A model generated the notes under the pieces. That model ran no database searches and had not been told where the DNA came from. It saw nothing but the letters and a program-made list of their open reading frames with translations. Shown piece by piece: positions 43,733 to 51,480 of a stretch of 64,000 nt of DNA. Origin of the DNA: DASSJT01 sp035691065 (lineage in GTDB: Bacteria; Actinomycetota; Actinomycetes; Actinomycetales; Dermatophilaceae); NCBI GenBank assembly GCA_035691065.1, contig DASSJT010000203.1, forward strand, positions 8,724 through 72,723, given 5' to 3'. The position numbers and the translations under genes were made by a program. The stretch's first letter is position 1. Each line of letters begins with the position of its first letter.

Positions 43733-45520
43733 CTAGCCGGCGTCCTTGATCTCGGCGATCACGGCGCCGTTCGTCACCGTCGCGCCGACCTCGGCAGTCA
43801 GGCCGGTGACCGTGCCGGCCTTGTGCGCCGTGATCGGCTGCTCCATCTTCATCGCCTCGAGCACGACCACCAGGTCGCCCTCGGCGACCTCCTGGCCCTC
43901 CTCGACGGCGATCTTGACGATGGTGCCCTGCATGGGTGCGGTGAGGGCGTCCCCGGAAGCGGCCGTCCCGGCCCTGGCGCCGCTCGAGCGCCGCGGGGCC
44001 TTCTTCTTGGCGGCCGCACCGCCGCCCAGGGCGAGGCCACCGGGCAGCACTACTTCCAGGCGCTTGCCACCCACCTCGACGACGACGGTCTGGCGCTCGC
44101 CGTCCTGCTCCGGCGCACCGGCGACTGGGCCGGCATACGGCGGGATCGTGTTCTCGAACTCGGTCTCGATCCACCGCGTGTGCACGGCGAAGGGCTCGCC
44201 GGGGTCGGCCGGTGCGAAGGCGGGGTCGTGGACGACGGCCCGGTGGAACGGCAGCACCGTCGGCATGCCCTCGACGACGAACTCGTCAAGGGCCCGCCGG
44301 GCCCGCTGGAGCGCCTGCTGGCGGTCGTGGCCGGTGACGATCAGCTTGGCGAGCATCGAGTCGAACGCCTCCGCGACCGCGTCGCCCTCCACGACGCCGG
44401 AGTCCAGGCGCACCCCGGGGCCTGATGGTGGCCGGAACGCCGTCACGACCCCTGGGGCCGGCAGGAAGTTGCGCCCCGGGTCCTCGCCGTTGATGCGGAA
44501 CTCGATCGAGTGCGCCCGGGGCGCGGGGTCGGTGTAGCCGAGCTCCTCGCCGGCTGCGATCCGCAGCTGCTCGCGCACGAGGTCGATGCCGGTGACCTCC
44601 TCGGTGACCGGGTGCTCGACCTGCAGCCGGGTGTTGACCTCGAGGAAGGAGATCGTGCCGTCCTGGCCGACCAGGAACTCGCAGGTGCCGGCCCCGGTGT
44701 AGCCCGCGTGAAGCAGGATCGCCTTGGAGGCGCGGACCAGCTCGGCATTCTGCGCTTCGGACAGGAAAGGGGCGGGCGCCTCCTCGACGAGCTTCTGGTG
44801 GCGGCGCTGGAGTGAGCAGTCGCGGGTGGAGACGACGACCACCGTGCCGTGCTGGTCGGCCAGGCACTGGGTCTCGACGTGTCGGGGCCTCTCGAGGTAG
44901 CGCTCGACGAAGCACTCGCCTCGGCCGAACGCCGCCACGGCCTCGCGGACCGCGGACTCGTACAGCTCGGGGATCTCCTGCAGGGTGTGGGCCACCTTGA
45001 GGCCACGCCCGCCGCCGCCGTAGGCGGCCTTGATGGCCACCGGAAGTCCGTGTGCCTCGGCGAAGTCGATGACCTCGACCGCGCTGCCGACCGGGTCAGG
45101 GGTGCCCGCCACGAGGGGCGCGTTGGCAGCGGCCGCGATGTGGCGCGCCTTCACCTTGTCCCCCAGGGCGTCGATGGCCTCGGGGGAGGGACCGATCCAG
45201 ATCAGCCCGGCGTCGATGACCGCCGCTGCGAAATGGGCGTTCTCGGCGAGGAACCCGTAGCCGGGGTGGACGGCGTCGGCCCCCGAGCGCTTGGCGACCT
45301 CCAGGAGCTTGTCCTGGGCGAGGTAGCTGTCGCCGGGCGTCGACCCTCCGAGTGCGTAGGCCTCGTCCGCCAGCTTCACGTGCAGGGCGTCCCGGTCCGG
45401 GTCCGCGTAAACCGCCACCGACGCGACCCCGCTGTCGGTGCAGGCCCGGGCGATGCGCACGGCGATCTCGCCGCGGTTGGCAATGAGGACCTTGGAGATC
45501 GGCTTCAGGACGGGCGCCAT
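43733..45520 (-). CDS. Acyl-CoA carboxylase alpha subunit (biotin carboxylase + biotin carrier)
   Basis: ATP-dependent carboxylation of biotin for acetyl-, propionyl- or methylcrotonyl-CoA carboxylase, 595 aa. The biotin carboxylase domain (about 1-450) has LIANRGEIAVRIARA, HPGYGFLAENA, KAAYGGGGRGLK, EVNTRLQVEHPVTEE and RINGEDP. A linker rich in Ala/Lys/Arg (about 505-525) precedes the carrier domain with the biotinylation site EAMKMEQP. ATG 45520 follows a leaderless promoter. The carboxyltransferase at 52.7 kb may be the partner. The 261 bases downstream hold only one octamer copy and the M14 leader. Confidence 0.94.
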   Translation of the reverse strand: MAPVLKPISKVLIANRGEIAVRIARACTDSGVASVAVYADPDRDALHVKLADEAYALGGSTPGDSYLAQDKLLEVAKRSGADAVHPGYGFLAENAHFAAAVIDAGLIWIGPSPEAIDALGDKVKARHIAAAANAPLVAGTPDPVGSAVEVIDFAEAHGLPVAIKAAYGGGGRGLKVAHTLQEIPELYESAVREAVAAFGRGECFVERYLERPRHVETQCLADQHGTVVVVSTRDCSLQRRHQKLVEEAPAPFLSEAQNAELVRASKAILLHAGYTGAGTCEFLVGQDGTISFLEVNTRLQVEHPVTEEVTGIDLVREQLRIAAGEELGYTDPAPRAHSIEFRINGEDPGRNFLPAPGVVTAFRPPSGPGVRLDSGVVEGDAVAEAFDSMLAKLIVTGHDRQQALQRARRALDEFVVEGMPTVLPFHRAVVHDPAFAPADPGEPFAVHTRWIETEFENTIPPYAGPVAGAPEQDGERQTVVVEVGGKRLEVVLPGGLALGGGAAAKKKAPRRSSGARAGTAASGDALTAPMQGTIVKIAVEEGQEVAEGDLVVVLEAMKMEQPITAHKAGTVTGLTAEVGATVTNGAVIAEIKDAG

Positions 45521-45527
45521 GCTGCGG

Positions 45528-45533
45528 AGCCTA
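45528..45533 (-). promoter_or_regulatory. -10 element TAGGCT, leaderless start of the carboxylase alpha gene
   Basis: On the minus strand TAGGCT ends 7 bases before ATG 45520. Confidence 0.5.
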
Positions 45534-45655
45534 GCGTCTCGAATAACGGGGCCAACCACCCCGCGGACGTGAGGTGCGTCAACCTCCGGGAGCCCCGATT
45601 TGTTCCCCGGCGTCCCCCTCCCCGAGACGGCTTCGGGCCTGTCGCCAGACCGGCA

Positions 45656-45661
45656 TACAGT
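45656..45661 (+). promoter_or_regulatory. -10 element TACAGT, leaderless start of the aldo/keto reductase gene
   Basis: TACAGT ends 7 bases before ATG 45669. Its first bases belong to a CGGCATAC octamer, so here the octamer overlaps a promoter. Confidence 0.45.
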
Positions 45662-45668
45662 CGTTGCC

Positions 45669-46505
45669 ATGACCGTTGTACCCAACGTTTCCCTGTCCGC
45701 TGGCACTGGCTCGATCGAGAACCCGCAGCTGGGGTTCGGGGTCTGGCAGGTGCCTGACGACGAGGCGGAGACGGCCGTCCTGAAGGCACTCGAGGTCGGC
45801 TACCGCTCCATCGACACCGCTCGGCTCTACCACAACGAGGAGGGCGTGGGCCGAGCCCTGAAGGCCACCGACGTGCCCCGCGACGAGATCTTCGTGACCA
45901 CGAAGGTCTGGAACACCGACCACGGCTTCGACACCACGCTGGCGGCGTTCGACGCGTCGGCGCAGCGGCTCGGCCTCGACGTCGTCGACCTGTTCCTGAT
46001 CCACTGGCCCACACCGGCGAAGAACCGTTACGTCGACACCTGGAAGGCGCTGCTGAAGCTGCGCGAGGACGGGCGGGCGCGCGCCGTGGGCGTGTGCAAC
46101 TTCCAGCCCGACCACCTGCAGCGGCTGAAGGACGAGACCGGGGAGTTCCCGGCGATCAACCAGGTCGAGCTGCACCCCTACCTGCAGCAGAAGGCGCTCC
46201 GGGAGTTCCACGCCGCCAACGGCATCGTGACCGAGGCCTGGAGCCCCCTCGCGTCTGGCGGCGACGTCCTGACCGACGCCCAGATCAAGGCGATCGCCGA
46301 CAAGCACGGGGTGACCCCGGCCCAGGCGATCCTGCGCTGGCACCTCGACATCGGCAACGTCGTGATCCCCAAGTCGGTCACGCCGAGCCGCATCGAGGAG
46401 AACTTCAACCTCTTCGGCTTCACCCTCGACGAGGAGGACCTCGCGACGATCGCGACCCTCGACCGAGGTCACCGCACGGGTCCCGACCCCGACCAGTTCA
46501 ACTGA
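45669..46505 (+). CDS. Aldo/keto reductase
   Basis: NADPH-dependent carbonyl reductase, 278 aa. The catalytic tetrad is intact: Asp and Tyr in IDTARLYHNEEGVG, Lys in VTTKVWN, His in LIHWP. The cofactor-binding end VIPKSVTPSRIEENFNLF is present, as in 2,5-diketo-gluconate/methylglyoxal reductase-type AKR5 members. It is monocistronic, bounded by a leaderless promoter and a very strong terminator. The physiological substrate is unknown. Confidence 0.93.
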   Translation: MTVVPNVSLSAGTGSIENPQLGFGVWQVPDDEAETAVLKALEVGYRSIDTARLYHNEEGVGRALKATDVPRDEIFVTTKVWNTDHGFDTTLAAFDASAQRLGLDVVDLFLIHWPTPAKNRYVDTWKALLKLREDGRARAVGVCNFQPDHLQRLKDETGEFPAINQVELHPYLQQKALREFHAANGIVTEAWSPLASGGDVLTDAQIKAIADKHGVTPAQAILRWHLDIGNVVIPKSVTPSRIEENFNLFGFTLDEEDLATIATLDRGHRTGPDPDQFN

Positions 46506-46512
46506 GCCGTAT

Positions 46513-46550
46513 GCCGGGTGGTCGCCTTCCCAGGGAGGCGACCACCCGGC
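46513..46550 (+). terminator. Terminator hairpin GCCGGGTGGTCGCC
   Basis: The 14-base arm 46513-46526 is perfectly complementary to 46537-46550, and three further pairs extend into the loop. The left arm, including two upstream bases, matches the repeat at 63735, so this is a recurring intergenic module. Confidence 0.8.
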
Positions 46551-46575
46551 GTCGTGCGCCGTGCCTGGCCGCCGA

Positions 46576-46710
46576 AGAACCCCGCCATGGCACGGTTTTC
46601 GACCGTGGGCGCCGAGTCATGGCGGGAGAACCCGGCCGTGGCGCGGTTTTCGACCATGGGCGGCCGTGGTGGGCGGAGAACCCCACCGTGGCTGGGTTCT
46701 CCGGTCCCCG
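46576..46710. repeat. Three imperfect 50-bp intergenic repeats
   Basis: Units start with AGAACC at 46576, 46627 and 46677 (periods 51 and 50). The first two share CGGTTTTCGACC flanked by CCATGG/CCGTGG-like inverted segments. No coding frame is credible. It lies just upstream of the tryptophan dioxygenase promoter. Confidence 0.8.
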
Positions 46711-46713
46711 GCC

Positions 46714-46719
46714 TAGGGT
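46714..46719 (+). promoter_or_regulatory. kynA: -10 element TAGGGT, leaderless start of kynA
   Basis: TAGGGT ends 7 bases before ATG 46727, directly after the 50-bp repeats. No ribosome site. Confidence 0.55.
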
Positions 46720-46726
46720 GTGCGCC

Positions 46727-47590
46727 ATGGGCTCCAACCAGGCCGACCCGCGAGCGGTTCGCGCGCTCGAGCAGGGCGTCCAGCGCGACTTCACCCAGGC
46801 GATGTCCTACGGCGACTACCTCGGGCTCGACCAGCTGCTCTCCGCCCAGCACCCCCGGAGCCAGCCGCCGCAGCATGACGAGCTGCTCTTCATCATCCAG
46901 CACCAGACCTCCGAGCTCTGGCTGAAGCTGATGCTCCACGAGCTGCGCTCGGCCCGCAGTCTGCTCGCGGCCGACGAACTGGCTCCTGCCCTGAAGCGCC
47001 TGGCCCGGGTCAAGCACATCCAGAAGACCCTCATCGAGCAGTGGTCGGTGCTGGCGACCCTGACGCCGAGCGAGTACGCCGAGATCCGGCCCTTCCTCGC
47101 CACCAGCTCGGGCTTCCAGTCCTGGCAGTACCGCGCCGTCGAGTTCCTCCTCGGCAACAAGAACGCCGAGATGGTGCAGGTCTTCGACCACGACCCAGAC
47201 GCCCGCCGCCTGCTCGAGGGCCTGCTTCACGAGCCGAGCCTCTACGACGAGTTCCTGCGCTTCCTGAGCCGGCGCGGCTACGCCGTCCCCGCAGACCTGC
47301 TCGACCGCGACTTCTCCCAGCCGTACCTGCTGCACGAGGGCCTGGTCGACGTGTTCGCCGAGGTCTACGCCGTACCTCACGACCACTGGGGCGTCTACGA
47401 GACCTGCGAAGAGCTTGTCGACGTCGAGGACAACTTCCAGGAGTGGCGCTTCCGCCACCTCCAGGTAGTCACCCGCACCATCGGGCACAAGCGGGGCACG
47501 GGGGGCTCGTCCGGGGTCGACTTCCTGCGCCGGGCGCTGGACCTCACCTTCTTCCCGGAGCTGTATGCCGTCCGCACCCGGATCGGGTAG
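46727..47590 (+). CDS. kynA: Tryptophan 2,3-dioxygenase
   Basis: Heme enzyme opening the tryptophan indole ring to N-formylkynurenine, 287 aa. Conserved features are MSYGDYLGLDQLL, ELLFIIQHQTSELWLK (distal His) and SSGFQSWQYR, with the C-terminal RTIGHKRGTGGSSGVDFLR carrying the proximal heme His and substrate loop. The gene has a leaderless start. Later kynurenine-pathway genes are not in the window. The kinase gene follows after only 3 bases, so the two share a transcript. Confidence 0.95.
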   Translation: MGSNQADPRAVRALEQGVQRDFTQAMSYGDYLGLDQLLSAQHPRSQPPQHDELLFIIQHQTSELWLKLMLHELRSARSLLAADELAPALKRLARVKHIQKTLIEQWSVLATLTPSEYAEIRPFLATSSGFQSWQYRAVEFLLGNKNAEMVQVFDHDPDARRLLEGLLHEPSLYDEFLRFLSRRGYAVPADLLDRDFSQPYLLHEGLVDVFAEVYAVPHDHWGVYETCEELVDVEDNFQEWRFRHLQVVTRTIGHKRGTGGSSGVDFLRRALDLTFFPELYAVRTRIG

Positions 47591-47593
47591 GCC

Positions 47594-48538
47594 ATGCCGC
47601 GCGTGATCCACACGGCGCAGGCGCTCGTCGACGTGGTCGTCGAGGTGGCCGGCCTCCCGCGGCGCGGCGGCAACGCGGTTGCGACGAGCTACGCGCGGTA
47701 TGCCGGGGGAGCGGTCAACATCCTCGTCGCGGCGGTACGCTCCGGCGCCACCGCGGTGCACGCCGGAGCGCATGGGACGGGCGCCAACGGCGACCTCGTG
47801 CGAGCTGCCCTTGCAGCCGAGGGGGTTGCCCTCAGCAGCCCGCGTGTGCCCGGCCTCGACACCGGCATCTGCTTCGTCATGGTCGAGCCGAGCGCGGAGC
47901 GCACCTTCGTCACCACCCAGGGCGCCGAGCGCCACATCACCGTCGAGAGCCTGCAGACCTCCGCACCTGACGCGGGCGACCTCGTCTGCGTCAGCGGCTA
48001 CTCCCTCGTCGGCCGCACCCGCGACCCCCTGCTCGAGTGGCTCGGCCAGCTGCCGTCGGGAGTCGAGGTGGTGCTCGACCCGGGGGCGGCCTTCGCCGAC
48101 CTCGACCCCACGGTGCGCGAGCGCATGCTGGCCCGCACCACAGTCTGGACGAGCAACGCCGAGGAGGCCCAGGCGCTCACCGGCGAGCCGGATCTCCCGG
48201 CCAGCGCCGCGGCCGCGGTGTCGCGCCTCCCCGGGTGGGCGGTCGCGATCGTCCGCGACGGCCCCAAAGGCTGCGTGGTGCACGCTGACGGCCACACGGC
48301 ATACGTGTCCGGCTTCCCACAGCGGGCGGTCGACACCAACGGCGCGGGTGACACGCACACCGGTGTGCTGGTCGCCGAACGGGCAGCGGGCGCGGACTGG
48401 GTCGAGGCGGCCCGGCGGGCCAACGCAGCCGGGGCGATCAAGGTCACCAGGCGGGGACCCGCGACGGCACCCACGGCCGCGGAGATCGACGCGTTCCTGG
48501 CGGCCCAGGAGACGGTCAGATCGGCAGGTTCCGGGTGA
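47594..48538 (+). CDS. PfkB-family sugar or nucleoside kinase
   Basis: Ribokinase-fold kinase, 314 aa. The first PfkB motif region is YAGGAVNILVAAVRSGA, the ATP-site motif VWTSNAEEAQALTG, and the anion-hole motif DTNGAGDTHTG, where family consensus is DTTGAGDxFxG (Asn for Thr, His for Phe). It is co-transcribed with tryptophan dioxygenase, which has no clear biochemical link. The 3-prime end overlaps the convergent VWA gene by 23 bp. The substrate is unknown. Confidence 0.9.
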   Translation: MPRVIHTAQALVDVVVEVAGLPRRGGNAVATSYARYAGGAVNILVAAVRSGATAVHAGAHGTGANGDLVRAALAAEGVALSSPRVPGLDTGICFVMVEPSAERTFVTTQGAERHITVESLQTSAPDAGDLVCVSGYSLVGRTRDPLLEWLGQLPSGVEVVLDPGAAFADLDPTVRERMLARTTVWTSNAEEAQALTGEPDLPASAAAAVSRLPGWAVAIVRDGPKGCVVHADGHTAYVSGFPQRAVDTNGAGDTHTGVLVAERAAGADWVEAARRANAAGAIKVTRRGPATAPTAAEIDAFLAAQETVRSAGSG

Positions 48539-50108
48539 CGAACTGCCGCAGCTGCTCCAGGTTGCGGCACTCGTGCATGTCCGCGATGCGGGCGTAGAGC
48601 GGAGCGGCCGAGTCGCCGGTGCCCCAGGAGGTCTCCGGCTCGGGGTTGAGCCACACCGCGTGTCGGGCCCGGCCCACGATCTCGCGGAAGGCGTCGAGCT
48701 GCGGGTCGGTGCCATTGCTGCGCGCGTCGCCCAGGACGATGACCGACGAACGGGGCCCGACCGCCGACAGGTACCGGTCGACGAAGTCGGCGAAGGCCGT
48801 GCCGTAGTCGCTGTTCCCGTGGAAGGCCGCGACTCTCGCCTCCTGCGCGACGAGCTTCCGCACGTCCTGCGCCTGCCCAGCCGCCGCGATGATGGGCGTG
48901 ATGTCATCGCAGATGTTGACGAACCCGAAGACCCGCACTCGCCGGAACTGCGCGCTCAGTGCCTGCATCAACAGCATCGTGAATCCGGAGAAGTTGGCCA
49001 CCGAGCTGGACAGGTCGCACAGCAGGACGAGGTCTGGCTTGCCGGGGTGGCGGCGCTGGAAGGCCGGCTTCATGGGGACGCCGCCGGTCGACATCGACGA
49101 GCGCAGCGTGCGCCGGATGTCGATCTGGCCGCGGGCGGCGCGCCGCCGCCGAGCGGCCACCCGCGCCGCCAGCCTGCGCGCCAGCGGACCGAGCGTGTGC
49201 CGCAGCTCGGCGAACTCCTCGGGTGAGGCCAGCGTGAACGGCCGCCGCTCGAGCGGCGCGCGGACGGCATACCTCGCAATCCGCTCCTGACCGCGCACTT
49301 CGGCATTGCGACGGCGCGCCTCGGTCTCGACCCGGCGGCGGAACGCCGCCACCCGTCGCCTGATCTCGTCGCGGTCATACCGGTCGGACAGCCGCTCAGG
49401 GCGTATGCCGGCTGGGCCGGCTCCGCTCGCGCCAGCCCTTTGGCCCCGGGTCCCGATGCCGGCGGAGCCGCCGTCGAGGGTGCCGGTCTCGTCGACTGCC
49501 CGAGCGATCGCGAGGGCGCCCACGATGGCGGTCTGGGGGTTGAGCGCGTCGAGGGCCTGCTGGGCCGACCAGCCGCCGAGCGTTGCGGAGTTGCCGAGCC
49601 GGCCGAGCTCGTCGAGGGCACGGGCGGCGAGCCTGTCGAGGGTGTGGTCGTCGTTCTCGGCCAGGGCTCGGGTCAGCTCGTGCCGGATGAGTGCGGCCCG
49701 GCTGCGGGGGTCGAGTCCGGCGCGCTCGACAGCAGGCGGCTGGGAGCGATCTCCCGCCGCCGCCGGGCTGAACCGATCTCCCACTGCCGCCGGGAAGTAC
49801 ACCTCGAAGAGCTGGTCGAAGACCGAGCGCTGTCCGGCACGACGCATCAGCGCTGCGGCAAGCCCTTCGCGCAGCCGATCTCGACGCTCGAGCCCCAGCG
49901 CGCTGATCACGGCGCCCGCGTCGACCACCTCGCTCGTCCCGACCGCCACCCCGTGCGTGCGCAGGGCGCCGCAGAAGGCCACGAGCCGCGCCGCGAGGTC
50001 CATGGGCTGGGCCGACCCGCCTGACTCGGCCGGTGCGACCGCACCGCCCCCAGCGGGCGGCAGGTCAGCGGGCGGCAGGTCAGCGGACGGCAGGTCAGCG
50101 GACGGCAT
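48516..50108 (-). CDS. CoxE-like VWA-domain protein
   Basis: 530-aa partner of a MoxR ATPase. The C-terminal half carries a VWA/CoxE domain with the metal-site start LVLLCDLSSSVA (DxSxS) and GDARSNGTDPQ. The middle is highly basic and helical. The first 20 residues are a (S/P)ADLP repeat coded by 15-bp units. An alternative start is Met36 (50003), where the typical MDLAARLVAFCGALR begins. MoxR-VWA pairs assemble or insert cofactors in large enzymes such as CO dehydrogenase; no such client lies nearby. It overlaps the MoxR gene by 14 bp. Confidence 0.9.
   Translation of the reverse strand: MPSADLPSADLPPADLPPAGGGAVAPAESGGSAQPMDLAARLVAFCGALRTHGVAVGTSEVVDAGAVISALGLERRDRLREGLAAALMRRAGQRSVFDQLFEVYFPAAVGDRFSPAAAGDRSQPPAVERAGLDPRSRAALIRHELTRALAENDDHTLDRLAARALDELGRLGNSATLGGWSAQQALDALNPQTAIVGALAIARAVDETGTLDGGSAGIGTRGQRAGASGAGPAGIRPERLSDRYDRDEIRRRVAAFRRRVETEARRRNAEVRGQERIARYAVRAPLERRPFTLASPEEFAELRHTLGPLARRLAARVAARRRRAARGQIDIRRTLRSSMSTGGVPMKPAFQRRHPGKPDLVLLCDLSSSVANFSGFTMLLMQALSAQFRRVRVFGFVNICDDITPIIAAAGQAQDVRKLVAQEARVAAFHGNSDYGTAFADFVDRYLSAVGPRSSVIVLGDARSNGTDPQLDAFREIVGRARHAVWLNPEPETSWGTGDSAAPLYARIADMHECRNLEQLRQFVTRNLPI
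50049..50106 (-). repeat. 15-bp tandem repeat at the start of the VWA gene
   Basis: Units close to AGGTCAGCGGACGGC (plus-strand sense) occur three to four times and encode the ADLP-type N-terminal repeat of the VWA protein. Confidence 0.8.
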
Positions 50109-50982
50109 CCCCGAGCGGCCTGTCGAGGTCTAGGGCGACCGAGGCGCGGGCGATGTCCTCTTGGTGCTTGAGGACCACCCCGAGGCTCTGCTTCACCAGG
50201 GCGGGGTCCAGCTCGGCCGCGCCGAGGGCGAGCAGCGTGCGGGCCCAGTCGATCGTCTCGGCGATCGAGGGCGGCTTCCGCAGGCCCATGGCCCGCAGCG
50301 CCCCCACCAGGCGCACCACGGACTGGGCCAGGGCTTCGGTCAGCCCGGGCGCCTGGAGCTGGACGATCGCGCGCTCGAGCGCGGGCTCGGGGTAGTCGAT
50401 GTGCAGGAAGAGGCACCGTCTGCGCAGTGCCTCGGAGAGGTCGCGGGTCGCGTTGGAGGTCAGCACCACGAACGGCCGGTGGCGGGCCACGATGGTGCCC
50501 ATCTCCGGAACCGTCACCTGGAAGTCGCTGAGCACCTCCAGGAGCAGGCCCTCGATCTCGACGTCCGCCTTGTCGAGCTCATCGACGAGCAGCGTCGCCG
50601 GCTGCTCGCTCCGGACCGCCCTCAGTAGCGGCCGGGCCAAGAGGAACTCGTCGGTGAAGATATCCGAGCGCAGCTCGTCCCAGTGGCCCTCGCCGGCGGC
50701 GGTGATGCGGAGGAGCTGCTTGGCGTGGTTCCACTCATACAGCGCACGGGCCTCGTCGACGCCCTCGTAGCACTGGAGCCGGATCAGCTCGGCATCGGTC
50801 GCGGCCGCCACAGCCTTGGCGAGCTCGGTCTTGCCCACACCTGCCGGGCCCTCCACCAGCAGCGGCTTCCCGAGGCGATCGGCGAGGAACACGGTGGTCG
50901 CGATGGCCTCCGAGGCGAGGTAGCCGGTGCGGGCGAGCCGCTCGGAGACCTCCTCGATCGACCCGAAGCGCGGCTGAGTCAT
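50095..50982 (-). CDS. MoxR-family AAA+ ATPase
   Basis: Chaperone-like ATPase, 295 aa. Walker A is VEGPAGVGKTELAKA (about residue 44), Walker B TLLVDELDKAD, sensor 1 VLTSNATRDLSEALRRRC, and sensor 2 arginine in the C-terminal lid. It acts with the overlapping CoxE-like VWA protein. The ATG is 7 bases downstream of the MerR-family gene stop (50990), so regulator, MoxR and VWA form one minus-strand operon. Confidence 0.94.
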   Translation of the reverse strand: MTQPRFGSIEEVSERLARTGYLASEAIATTVFLADRLGKPLLVEGPAGVGKTELAKAVAAATDAELIRLQCYEGVDEARALYEWNHAKQLLRITAAGEGHWDELRSDIFTDEFLLARPLLRAVRSEQPATLLVDELDKADVEIEGLLLEVLSDFQVTVPEMGTIVARHRPFVVLTSNATRDLSEALRRRCLFLHIDYPEPALERAIVQLQAPGLTEALAQSVVRLVGALRAMGLRKPPSIAETIDWARTLLALGAAELDPALVKQSLGVVLKHQEDIARASVALDLDRPLGDAVR

Positions 50983-50989
50983 GGCGGGG

Positions 50990-51430
50990 TCATCGCCCGG
51001 CTGCCTGGGGGGCCTCGAGCCGCGCGAGGTCCTCCTGGCACCGGCGCTCGAAGTCGTCCAGCTCTCTCAGCGCGTCCTCGATGTCGCGGCGCCGCTGCTC
51101 GAGGTCGGCCCGGCGCTCGTCGATCTGCCCCAGAACGTAGGCCAGCTGGCTGGTACGACCGCGTGGCGCGTCGTAGAGGTCGATGATCGTGCGGATCTCC
51201 TCCAACGGGAACCCGAGTCGCTTGCCACGCAGGATCAGGTTGAGCCGGGTCCGGTCTCGGCGGTGGTAGATCCGCACCGTGCCACGGCGCTCGGGGGAGA
51301 TCAGCCCGAGGTCCTCGTAGTGCCGCACGGTCCGGTGGGTCACTCCGAACTCCTCGGCGATCTGCCGGATCGTCCAGGTCTGGTCCTCGCGGGAGTGCCG
51401 GGATCGCGGGCTTGTCATGGGGGCAATCAT
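50990..51430 (-). CDS. MerR-family regulator, LiuR-like
   Basis: DNA-binding activator/repressor, 146 aa from ATG 51430, or 142 from ATG 51418. The winged helix covers about residues 18-85: TWTIRQIAEEFGVTHRTVRHYEDLGLISPERRG, the standard MerR opening. A coiled-coil of about 45 residues rich in Arg/Glu/Asp follows, with no Cys-rich metal-binding loop. LiuR proteins, which control branched-chain amino-acid and fatty-acid breakdown, look like this. The palindrome between it and the divergent acyl-CoA dehydrogenase supports that role. Confidence 0.9.
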   Translation of the reverse strand: MIAPMTSPRSRHSREDQTWTIRQIAEEFGVTHRTVRHYEDLGLISPERRGTVRIYHRRDRTRLNLILRGKRLGFPLEEIRTIIDLYDAPRGRTSQLAYVLGQIDERRADLEQRRRDIEDALRELDDFERRCQEDLARLEAPQAAGR

Positions 51431-51436
51431 TGCTTT

Positions 51437-51452
51437 ACGTTAACGTTAACGT
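51437..51452. promoter_or_regulatory. Operator ACGTTAACGTTAACGT between MerR and acyl-CoA dehydrogenase genes
   Basis: A perfect 16-bp palindrome, AT-rich against its surroundings, 6 bases upstream of ATG 51430 and 28 upstream of the divergent ATG 51481. It resembles the TTTACGTTTACGTAAA-like sites known for LiuR. It very probably controls both directions. Confidence 0.75.
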
Positions 51453-51480
51453 CAACACCCACCGACAAGCAGGGACCACG

